From Halobacillus sp. Marseille-P3879 (GTDB taxonomy: Bacteria > Bacillota > Bacilli > Bacillales > Halobacillaceae): a stretch of 64,000 nt of DNA. Positions 43,571 through 50,868 of the stretch are shown one piece after another; the stretch's first letter is position 1; each line of letters starts with the position of its first letter. Where the stretch lies: positions 1 to 64,000 of the forward strand of contig NZ_OESS01000002.1 of NCBI RefSeq assembly GCF_900240285.1, written 5' to 3'. The notes below the pieces were generated by a model. The model saw nothing but the letters and a program-made list of their open reading frames with translations. It had not been told where the DNA came from and did no database searches. The position numbers were made by a program, and so were the translations under genes.

Positions 43571-44678
43571 AATCTCTGGAGTTAAAGGTGTGAATATACC
43601 AGAACAATTTCTGATTACCCCTATGTTTGTATTTTTTGTCATCCACTCCATGCAAGTAGGGGTGGGGATTATGGGGTTTGAAGGCTATATAGCTGAGCAT
43701 GCTGGATTTGACTCCTGGATTTCCATCTTAATTGCAGGGGCGTTTATGCACATCGTTTTATGGATGACCTATAGTCTCCTTCACAGCAGCGGAGGTGATA
43801 TTGTATCGATTCATAGAGGGCTGTTTGGTAAATATATAGGTGGATTCCTCAGTGTAGTAATCAGCTTATACTTTTTACTGCTCGCTTTAACAGTGCTGAG
43901 GACATTTGTGGAAATCATTCAAGTGTGGATGTTCCCCAGCCTTCAAATGAAATTGTTTACAGCCGTTTTTTTAGGGATTATTTATTATTTAGTAGTGGGG
44001 GGATTTCGACTTGTTACTGGGTTTTGTATGATCAGTGTCATACTAACACTCCCTTTATTACTATTGTTGTTGTTCCCTATTCAGATAGGCAATGTAAATT
44101 ATTTATATCCTGCTATTGAACATGGCTTTGTTGACCTTTTAGCCTCGGCAAAAGCGACTACGCTGAGTTTTCTCGGAATCGAACTGCTGCTGATTTTTTA
44201 TCCTTTTATTAAAAAACCACAGCAATCCGTTAAGTGGGCTCACTTTGGGGTATTTTTCACAGTTCTTATCTACTTAGCTACCGCACTTGTAGCATTTATT
44301 TACTACAGTGAAGAACAACTGAAACAAGTAACGTGGGGAACCATCTCCTTATGGAAGATTGTGGAGTTTCCATTTATTGAACGCTTCGAATATATTGGAA
44401 TTTCCTTGTGGGTATATGTCATTATACCTAACATCTGTTTAGCAGTATGGGGAGCGACCCGGATTCCAAAACGTTTGTTTAAAATCAGTCAGAAAAAGAT
44501 GGTTATTCTATACTGTGTCATTTTGTTTACTGCCACCTTACTACTGGATGACCGGCAAATCGTTGAAAAAATAAATGATTTTACAAGTCAGGTAGGCTTT
44601 TACGTACTACTTTACATTCCAGTGTTATTTGTCATAAGTAAGATCTTCCACAAAGTGAGGGATACAAATGAAACGTAA
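43563..44678 (+). CDS. Spore germination receptor B subunit (GerB family), operon 2
   Basis: A 371-residue permease-like B subunit with about ten membrane spans. Starting near IPEQFLITPMFVFFVIHSMQ, the family motif VGVGIMGFEGYIAEHAGFDSW-like segment (GVGIMGFEGYIAEHAGFDSW) follows. The first Met codon at 43557 is also possible, but 43563 has better spacing from GAGGG. It overlaps the A gene by 8 nt and the C gene by 11 nt. Confidence 0.93.
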   Translation: MNKISGVKGVNIPEQFLITPMFVFFVIHSMQVGVGIMGFEGYIAEHAGFDSWISILIAGAFMHIVLWMTYSLLHSSGGDIVSIHRGLFGKYIGGFLSVVISLYFLLLALTVLRTFVEIIQVWMFPSLQMKLFTAVFLGIIYYLVVGGFRLVTGFCMISVILTLPLLLLLLFPIQIGNVNYLYPAIEHGFVDLLASAKATTLSFLGIELLLIFYPFIKKPQQSVKWAHFGVFFTVLIYLATALVAFIYYSEEQLKQVTWGTISLWKIVEFPFIERFEYIGISLWVYVIIPNICLAVWGATRIPKRLFKISQKKMVILYCVILFTATLLLDDRQIVEKINDFTSQVGFYVLLYIPVLFVISKIFHKVRDTNET

Positions 44679-45744
44679 AGGACTGCTGGTACTTATGTTA
44701 TTATTCCTGACAGGCTGTCAGGAAATTTACAGTGTAGAAGATCGAGCCATTGTTCAAATTCTTGGTTATGACTATGTGGATGATAAGGAAGTGAAAGGCA
44801 CAGTAGGTATTCCTCATTATGGTGAAGAGGAAAAACGTACGGTGGAGGAATTAAATCTAACGGTCACTGCTCAATCAATAAAGGAATTTACTGATAAGAT
44901 TGAAAAGGAATCCTCAAAGCCTATTTCTATCGGCAAATTGACCGTATCACTGTATGATAGGGAGCTGGCGGAAAATGGCTTAGACGAGTTCCTTGATGTT
45001 TTGAGCCGTGATCCGCGTATAGGAAGAAACATTCACCTGGGGATTGTGGACGGAGAGGTGCAAGAAATGATTGAAGCTAAATACAACCAAAACGAAACAA
45101 CAGCCAGATATGTGAATAGCATAATAAAGAATAATTCACGGCGAAACTTCCCTCGGTCGAACCTTCATTGGTTTTTATACGCGTACTATGCCGAGGGTCT
45201 TGATGGTTACTTACCGTTGTTGAAAAAACAAAACAGTCATATAAAAGTCACTGGCATAGCTTTATTTGATAAAGGAACGTTTGTTTCTACAGTAGAGGAG
45301 GACAAAGTACTCATCTTAAAGCTATTAAAAGAAAAAGTAGAAAAAGGGACAGCCAGCCTGCCAACTGAAGAAAAAACCGGAATTGAAATCTCAGATTCAA
45401 ATGTTAAATATCGGATTAATACGAAAGGTGAAGTGCCTGAATTTAATATCAGCCTCACTATTACGGGGTTCATAAATGAAATACAAGAATCTTCTTTAGA
45501 CAAAGAACAAACCCCTGAATTAGCAAATAAACTAGAAAAAGATTTTGCCGAATATTTTAAGGAAAATTCAGAAGAGCTGATCGCTCAATTTCAAGAAAAT
45601 AACACCGATCCACTGGGATTAGGAAACCTGTTAAAAAATAGACGTCAAGGTTTTGATAAGGAAAAGTGGGAGGAGCAATATCCTGATGTGCCCGTTAACG
45701 TAGATGTTGATGTGAAAATAACCGGTATCGGCATCTCTCTTTAA
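44668..45744 (+). CDS. Spore germination receptor C subunit lipoprotein (GerC family), operon 2
   Basis: A 358-residue C subunit with lipobox LFLTGC followed by QEIYSVEDRA. This start differs from the usual WD.R that follows Cys in GerC proteins. The ILGYD strand, SSKPISIGKLTVSLYD and the C-terminal VDVDVKITGIGISL support the family. The mature domain is outside the inner membrane. A terminator follows three bases after the stop. Confidence 0.93.
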   Translation: MKRKGLLVLMLLFLTGCQEIYSVEDRAIVQILGYDYVDDKEVKGTVGIPHYGEEEKRTVEELNLTVTAQSIKEFTDKIEKESSKPISIGKLTVSLYDRELAENGLDEFLDVLSRDPRIGRNIHLGIVDGEVQEMIEAKYNQNETTARYVNSIIKNNSRRNFPRSNLHWFLYAYYAEGLDGYLPLLKKQNSHIKVTGIALFDKGTFVSTVEEDKVLILKLLKEKVEKGTASLPTEEKTGIEISDSNVKYRINTKGEVPEFNISLTITGFINEIQESSLDKEQTPELANKLEKDFAEYFKENSEELIAQFQENNTDPLGLGNLLKNRRQGFDKEKWEEQYPDVPVNVDVDVKITGIGISL

Positions 45745-45746
45745 TA

Positions 45747-45774
45747 AAAACCAGGCAATATGGCCTGGTTTTTT
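45747..45774 (+). terminator. Terminator after the second ger operon
   Basis: AAAACCAGGC-AATATG-GCCTGGTTTT hairpin with following T-run. Confidence 0.92.
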
Positions 45775-46175
45775 AAGATGTTGGGAAAATGGTCAAACAT
45801 CAACTGCCAATAATCAGCTGCCTCTCATTCTGATAACGACCACAAAGACATTCCGTTAATTATCAGAGGCCACTGAAAAAGTCCTTTCTAATCTAGAAGA
45901 GCTTTTAAAGTTTGTTGTTGCTTTTCACGAATCGCTTATCGGTGGATGCTTGCCGCGGGCGCGGCCTCAGCTAACTTGGTCAAGAAGATCACTTGACCAA
46001 ATGGATCTTCGGCTCGCGCTGTTCCCGCGACGCACCGGACGTGGCCGGTTTTAATCGACCAGGCGTCACCACAGACGCTTATCGTGGCCTTAACAGAGGT
46101 AAAACGAAAAAGAGTGCTTTTCTTTGATGGATAAAAGAAAGTGGAGACGCTGCGAATTCGGAAAAAGGAAATATA

Positions 46176-46460
46176 GCTTATGCCGCCGAAAACGGCAGGA
46201 GCCTCGTTTCAAAGTTAAATCCGTCTGTATCTCATGGTTCCCGTAAGGAAGAAGATGAATTTGAGTTCAATAAGGACGCCGGGATGGATGTATGGCCAGC
46301 CGGGCGAAGAATAGCGAGTTGAAGCATAGATACGTATGAGATTGCCTCATCTTCGGGTCTCCCGAGGCATGCGTGTACACGGAGCGATGGCGATACTCAC
46401 CGTTGATCTAAAGCGAATGATGAAGCTCATGGAGGAATAAGAGGGGAAGTACCCTCTTAA
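46176..46460 (+). pseudogene. IS1182-family transposase fragment
   Basis: A frame of 95 codons with two internal stops, read on the plus strand. It contains KLNPSVSHGSRKEEDEFEFN, then KDAGMDVWPAGRRIA, then SIDTYEIASS. These match the middle of IS1182-type transposases, where the order is KL.P.VS.GSRK.EDEFEFNKDAGM.VCPAGH. Here the Cys of CPAG has become Trp. Both ends of the protein are lost, so it is a dead fragment. Family assignment is from remembered motifs, not a search. Confidence 0.65.
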
Positions 46461-46470
46461 GATAAAAAGA

Positions 46471-46511
46471 TATAGGCGGGTTGAACGATTTCTTCGTTCA
46501 ACCCGCCTATA
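46471..46511. terminator. Perfect 18-bp hairpin inside the IS1182 remnant
   Basis: TATAGGCGGGTTGAACGA and its exact complement flank a 5-nt loop (46489-46493), followed by TTTTTAC on the plus strand. The stem is stronger than needed for an ordinary terminator. It could insulate the element from outside transcription. Confidence 0.65.
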
Positions 46512-46573
46512 TTTTTACAAATCACTTGAAATCGTGCAGTTCTTCAGTGGCCTCCAATTATCACGGCCATTTT

Positions 46574-47569
46574 TTATTCTTGCCGCAGGTTAAAGATTTT
46601 ACTGCGGTTAATGAGTTGAGGTGGTTCCTCCAACCAGTTATGCTTAATCATTAAGTCCATTCCGTCTTTAGCAAATAATCCAATTTCTATGGAAAGCTTT
46701 TGGTATAGAAGGACCAGGTCATAACGAAGGCTTGCGGATGAAGCGGTAGAATAGTTTCCATGTCCCGTGCTTGTCAGTACACTAATAAGGGCAAGAATCA
46801 GTTTATCAGAGAACGGGGCAGTGATGGACTGTGTCACAAAGGACTCCGATCCCATAGGTGGATGGAGATTTGCCTCGTTAAATATTTTAGTGAACAGGCG
46901 TATATGTTTATTAGAGATATTTCTGCCTTTAAGCATAAACTGTTGAATTTTTTTAGACTGGGTCGTTTGAGCAAAGCCGGTACATAGTAATTCTCCTAAT
47001 GCGTTATTTTTAACGTTTTCGAATAAATGGGTAATTTCTATCGTATTTAATGTTCGTTTTTGAATTGGACTTAAATAACGCTTGCTTCGTACTAGTTCCG
47101 TCTCTTTTTCTATCTCAATTTGAGGAGGGCTTATAAACCACCCCTTAGAAAAAGCCGTTTCTACAGTGGCATTAAACAGCTCTGTAGTGCCTCTTAGCAC
47201 AGCTGTAAACAAAGATCGAATCTCCTGGCTGCTACAGGATGCTAATGAGAGACTGTGAGCTAGTACTCCAGCTTTCCCCATATTTTCTATAAAGTTGAGC
47301 ATCAGGGGATCGGAAAATAGTTTAGGTGCTTTTAAATCAACATCTCTTTCTGAGAATCCAATCGGGAGAGGAATATCATTAGTTTCTAAGAGAAGGTGAG
47401 TTTGCTCATGAATCATAATAGAAATATTATAAGCTTGCTGGATTCTTGCTTTAACCTCTTCATCTTCAACAGTCTCGAGGAAATATAAAAGAATTCGAAT
47501 AGACATTCCTGCCTGAAAATTTTGTGTCCACAGGTTTCCAATTTCATTTGCAGTTAATCGCTGAGGCAA
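46574..47569 (-). CDS. DUF3231 family protein, second copy
   Basis: A 331-residue all-helical protein, a diverged paralogue of the one at 3010. Two halves begin LTANEIGNLWTQNFQAG near residue 4 and LNTIEITHLFENVKNNALGE near residue 176. The C-terminus keeps WLEEPP. The TTG at 47569 has AAGGAG at ideal spacing. An ATG ten codons upstream (47599) has only a weak GGAAAAG. It ends 19 bp from the IS1182 remnant, whose insertion therefore lies in its 3' region. Function unknown. Confidence 0.83.
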   Translation of the reverse strand: MPQRLTANEIGNLWTQNFQAGMSIRILLYFLETVEDEEVKARIQQAYNISIMIHEQTHLLLETNDIPLPIGFSERDVDLKAPKLFSDPLMLNFIENMGKAGVLAHSLSLASCSSQEIRSLFTAVLRGTTELFNATVETAFSKGWFISPPQIEIEKETELVRSKRYLSPIQKRTLNTIEITHLFENVKNNALGELLCTGFAQTTQSKKIQQFMLKGRNISNKHIRLFTKIFNEANLHPPMGSESFVTQSITAPFSDKLILALISVLTSTGHGNYSTASSASLRYDLVLLYQKLSIEIGLFAKDGMDLMIKHNWLEEPPQLINRSKIFNLRQE

Positions 47570-47696
47570 AGTGTTTCTCTCCTTAATACATAGTTGCATT
47601 TATCTTTTCCATAACCTCAAATATTATTTCTAGTGCACATCATAGAGGTTAAAAAGGAAATGCTAAATTTACTAGGAATAGAAAGGGGGAGAACAG

Positions 47697-48701
47697 ATGA
47701 ACTTACAGCTCATTGAAGTCTACGTGCCTCCATCAAATGTTGAATCGTTTACCCGGAAGCTTGATAATTTCTCTTATGAAACTTATTGGGAAGAAAAAAA
47801 AGCGGATGGAAGAACCCTGTTTCGGGTGGTGGCACGTAAAGGAAATGTGGAGGATATATTAAATGAATTAGAAGAGGTTTCTCATCAAATTGATGGTTTT
47901 GAAACGGTGTTATTTCCAGTTCGATCCTATTTCTCAAAAGACACTTTTGATGCTGAGGATAATGACGAGAAACAGAAAGCCAAACTGCAAAGAGCGAGTC
48001 GTCAGGAGCTGTTACTAACCATTGACAAAAACAGTAAGATTACTTGGAATTATTTTCTTCTTATTCTATTGTCCGCTATCGTAGCAACCACAGGGTTTCT
48101 AAAAGACAGTGAAGCTGTTGTGATAGGAGCGATGGTTATTGCACCAATGATCGGACCGGTTATTGCGATTGCCTTTTCTTCTATTCTGGGTGATTATAGA
48201 GTGCTCGGGAAATCAGCAGTTACTTCGCTTTTAGGAGTGGGAGTGGTCGTAGGAATTTCTATTTTATTTGCCGTTTTGATGGACCTTGACTTACAGACGA
48301 CTCAATACCTCAGCCGTACAAAGGTAACTCTTATTGATATAATCCTCGGGGTGGCTTCAGGTGCAGCTGGAGCACTGGCCTTTCTTAACAGGCTTTCTGG
48401 TAATTTAGTCGGCGTCATGGTAGCTGTTGCTCTGCTGCCGCCATCCGTAGCGTTAGGGATGTCGATAGGAAGCGGTGCATGGGAATTCGCTTACGGTTCC
48501 TTTCTACTCGTAACGGTTAACATCATGTCTATTTTGTTAGCGGCGGTTATTGTATTTTCAATAAGCGGAATTCGTCCTGTTCAATGGAAAGAAGTCCAGA
48601 AAGCAAATGTATCACGCCTGCTTTCTATACTATTCATATTTATAATTGTCGCGGTGCTTGCCTTATTAATCTTTATAAGTGAAGGCCGGTTTAACTTGTA
48701 G
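47697..48701 (+). CDS. DUF389 (TIGR00341 family) membrane protein
   Basis: A 334-residue protein. An N-terminal cytosolic alpha/beta domain (residues 1-85, LIEVYVPPSNVESF) is followed by a DUF389 membrane domain of about six spans. The family core KDSEAVVIGAMVIAPMIGPV lies near residue 138, and LLPPSVALGMSIGSG near 246. Function is unknown in the literature I can recall. ATG after GAAAGGGGGA. Stands alone; divergent from the DUF3231 gene. Confidence 0.88.
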   Translation: MNLQLIEVYVPPSNVESFTRKLDNFSYETYWEEKKADGRTLFRVVARKGNVEDILNELEEVSHQIDGFETVLFPVRSYFSKDTFDAEDNDEKQKAKLQRASRQELLLTIDKNSKITWNYFLLILLSAIVATTGFLKDSEAVVIGAMVIAPMIGPVIAIAFSSILGDYRVLGKSAVTSLLGVGVVVGISILFAVLMDLDLQTTQYLSRTKVTLIDIILGVASGAAGALAFLNRLSGNLVGVMVAVALLPPSVALGMSIGSGAWEFAYGSFLLVTVNIMSILLAAVIVFSISGIRPVQWKEVQKANVSRLLSILFIFIIVAVLALLIFISEGRFNL

Positions 48702-48763
48702 GGCTGAGATGACTGCTGTGGAATTAATGAAGTTATGGAAATTAGAAAAAAATTCAAATTTTA

Positions 48764-48792
48764 TTGCAATAATTTTCGGAAAATTATATAAT
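48764..48792 (+). promoter_or_regulatory. Sigma-A-type promoter of the exporter leader
   Basis: TTGCAA (48764-48769), a 17-nt spacer and TATAAT (48787-48792). Transcription would start near 48799, about 25 nt before the leader peptide ATG. Confidence 0.7.
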
Positions 48793-48823
48793 AAATAATT
48801 ATTAAGCAAAGGAGGTCACGACA

Positions 48824-48889
48824 ATGAAAAAGAACATGATTGTATTACGCATCAACTTCATATTGCCGTGGCCTCTCCGTTTCTTTTAA
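48824..48889 (+). CDS. 21-residue leader peptide before the BmrCD-like exporter
   Basis: A tiny ORF with a perfect ribosome binding site (AAAGGAGG 8 nt before ATG) right behind a strong promoter. The peptide begins MKKNMIVLR and ends in a Pro/aromatic/Arg cluster, LPWPLRFF, just before the stop. It lies upstream of a mutually exclusive hairpin set and an intrinsic terminator, the layout of a ribosome-sensing attenuator. In B. subtilis the homologous exporter bmrCD is controlled by translation of the bmrB leader. This ORF would be the functional equivalent, though much shorter. Confidence 0.65.
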   Translation: MKKNMIVLRINFILPWPLRFF

Positions 48890-48910
48890 ACAATTTCGCG
48901 CGAACAGACA

Positions 48911-48979
48911 GGGTCACGTGTGTCCGTGACCTGAAATATGTAATTAGTGAAGCATACGTCACGTACGTATGCTTTTTTT
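48911..48979 (+). promoter_or_regulatory. Attenuator: antiterminator-competing hairpin plus terminator
   Basis: Hairpin 1 is GGTCACG/CGTGACC (48912-48918 with 48925-48931). The terminator is AGCATACGT-CACGT-ACGTATGCT (48951-48973), followed by seven T. The CGTGAC of hairpin 1 (48925-48930) is also complementary to GTCACG at 48958-48963, inside the terminator, so freeing it would break the terminator. A third small hairpin AGCGGA/TCCGCT lies at 48987-49002. The terminator lies about 145 nt before the first exporter gene, so it must be read through for expression. Confidence 0.7.
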
Positions 48980-49036
48980 GTTGTATAGCGGACAGTTCCG
49001 CTTTACATAAATCATTTTCAAGAAAGGGGAAGAAGG

Positions 49037-49093
49037 ATGGAACTTCAGCAGATAGAAAAGAAAATTAGTGAAAAATGGAAGGAAAGCGGTTAG
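49037..49093 (+). CDS. 18-residue second small ORF before the exporter
   Basis: A very short ORF with AAAGGGGAAGAAGG before ATG. It encodes a charged peptide (MELQQIEKKISEKWKESG) and ends 32 nt before the exporter gene. It may act in translational coupling, or it may be chance. It lies after the terminator, so it is only transcribed on read-through. Confidence 0.35.
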   Translation: MELQQIEKKISEKWKESG

Positions 49094-49125
49094 CCAGGCG
49101 GGCTTCTATCGGAAAGGATGATTAG

Positions 49126-50868
49126 ATGTTTGATGTTTTATTTAAACTGGGATGGTTTTTTAAAGAATACTGGAAAAGGTACACGATTGCTGTAGTCGCT
49201 TTAATTATTGTAAGTGCCATTGATTTAATTCCTCCAAAATTAGTAGGGGTCGTCATTGATGAAATTCAATTCAATACATTAACGATGGGGAAACTGCTGG
49301 ATATATTGTTTATTTACGGCGTAATTATATTCTTAAGTTATACACTGTCTTATTTATGGGATTACACATTATTCAGCGGGGCTGCGACACTGGAGAAAAC
49401 AATGCGTACCCGGCTTATGAATCATTTCCTGAGAATGACTCCAAGATTCTTTCAGAGCAATAAAGCAGGAGACTTGATGGCGCGTTCTACGAATGATCTA
49501 AAAGCAATTATGATGACTTCTGGATTTGGCATACTTACCCTGATTGACTCTACCATCTTTATGGTTTTAATCATTTTAATGATGGGTTTTACCATTAGTT
49601 TTAAACTAACGCTGGCGGCTTTACTTCCTTTACCAGTGATGGCAGTAGTTATGAGTAAATATGGGAAAGTCATTCATGCAAGGTTTATGGAAGCACAGGA
49701 TGCGTTTGGTGATATGAATAATAATGTACTCGAATCCGTCAGGGGTGTAAGAGTAATCCGGGCATTCGTTCAAGAAAAAAATGACGAACACGCCTTTCAG
49801 CAAATGACGCATAATGTGTACGACAAAAATGTTGCAGTTGCTAAAATTGATGCATTATTTGAACCGACAATTACCGTATTAGTGGGGATAGCTTATACGA
49901 TTGGGTTAGGATATGGCTCTTCACTCGTTTTTCAAAATGTTATTACGTTAGGAGAGATGGTGTCCTTTAATGTTTACTTAGGAATGTTAATATGGCCTAT
50001 GTTTGCGGTTGGCGAGCTTATCAATGTCATGCAGCGGGGGAATGCGTCTCTAGACCGGGTGAATCTTACACTCAGCCAAACTCCCGATGTTACCTCCCCC
50101 AATGTTCCAGAAAACGTAGATATCCCCCGGTATATTGAGTTTAAAAATGTTAATTTTACTTATCCCAACATGGAAAAACCAGCTCTTAAAAATCTTACCC
50201 TTCGAATTAATCAGGGCGAAACAATTGGAGTAGTGGGGAAAACGGGTGCCGGCAAGACGACTTTTATCCGTCAATTCCTAAGAGAGTATTCCGGAGTAAA
50301 AGGATCCATAGAAATTAACGGGGTAGATCTAAACAGCCTTGCCTTAAATAAAAGCCGTGCCTGGATAGGGTATGTACCTCAGGAGCAAGTCCTGTTCTCT
50401 AAAACGATTCGAGAAAACATTCAGTTTGGGAGTCCCGAGGCATCAGATGAAGAAATTTACCGTGTCCTGAAGCTGGCGTATTTTCTAGAGGATATGAAAG
50501 TACTTCCTCTAGGGCTTGATACATTGGTTGGAGAAAGCGGCGTAACCTTGTCTGGTGGCCAAAAGCAGAGAATTAGTATTGCCAGAGCCTTTATTATGGA
50601 GCCGGAAATATTATTACTGGATGACGCGATGTCAGCCGTAGATGGTAAAACGGAATCTAATATTATTCACCATCTGCGTGAACAGAGAAAGAACAAAACA
50701 ACAGTCATTGCAGCTCACAGGTTATCAGCAGTCACTCATGCCGACCATATTATCGTGTTAGATCAAGGAAAAGTTATTGAGCAAGGAAAGCATGGGCAGC
50801 TAATGAAAAAGAATGGCTGGTATCAAAAGCAATATGAGCGTCAACAGCTGAGGGAGGGGGCAGAATAA
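49126..50868 (+). CDS. bmrC: BmrC-like multidrug ABC exporter half (degenerate NBD)
   Basis: A 580-residue half transporter with six membrane spans (about residues 15-300) and an ATP-binding domain. It matches B. subtilis YheI/BmrC closely, including the start LFKLGWFFKEYWKRYTIA and LGMLIWPMFAVGELINVMQ. Walker A is GKTGAGKTT and the signature LSGGQKQR is intact. The residue after the Walker B aspartate is Asp (LLLDDAMSAVD) in place of the catalytic Glu, so its composite ATP site is non-catalytic, as in other heterodimeric exporters. It pairs with the next gene, starting where this one stops. ATG after AAGGATGATTAG. Confidence 0.9.
   Translation: MFDVLFKLGWFFKEYWKRYTIAVVALIIVSAIDLIPPKLVGVVIDEIQFNTLTMGKLLDILFIYGVIIFLSYTLSYLWDYTLFSGAATLEKTMRTRLMNHFLRMTPRFFQSNKAGDLMARSTNDLKAIMMTSGFGILTLIDSTIFMVLIILMMGFTISFKLTLAALLPLPVMAVVMSKYGKVIHARFMEAQDAFGDMNNNVLESVRGVRVIRAFVQEKNDEHAFQQMTHNVYDKNVAVAKIDALFEPTITVLVGIAYTIGLGYGSSLVFQNVITLGEMVSFNVYLGMLIWPMFAVGELINVMQRGNASLDRVNLTLSQTPDVTSPNVPENVDIPRYIEFKNVNFTYPNMEKPALKNLTLRINQGETIGVVGKTGAGKTTFIRQFLREYSGVKGSIEINGVDLNSLALNKSRAWIGYVPQEQVLFSKTIRENIQFGSPEASDEEIYRVLKLAYFLEDMKVLPLGLDTLVGESGVTLSGGQKQRISIARAFIMEPEILLLDDAMSAVDGKTESNIIHHLREQRKNKTTVIAAHRLSAVTHADHIIVLDQGKVIEQGKHGQLMKKNGWYQKQYERQQLREGAE

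Larger units (their letters stand above)
45866..46555. mobile_element. Decayed IS1182-family insertion sequence (about 690 bp)
   Basis: Terminal inverted repeats GAGGCCACTGAA (45866-45877) and TTCAGTGGCCTC (46543-46554) are perfect over 12 bp. The 8-bp sequence AATATTCA-like repeat AATTATCA stands directly on both sides (45858-45865 and 46556-46563), as expected of a target duplication. Inside, 46176-46460 encodes a broken IS1182-type transposase piece. The rest is non-coding, with a GC-rich segment at about 45945-46075 containing CTTGCCGCGGGCGCGG. The element cannot move by itself. Confidence 0.8.

Noticed and set aside
48868-49068. 66-residue frame across the exporter leader
   Set aside because: It starts within the leader peptide gene in another frame and runs through the terminator; no binding site.
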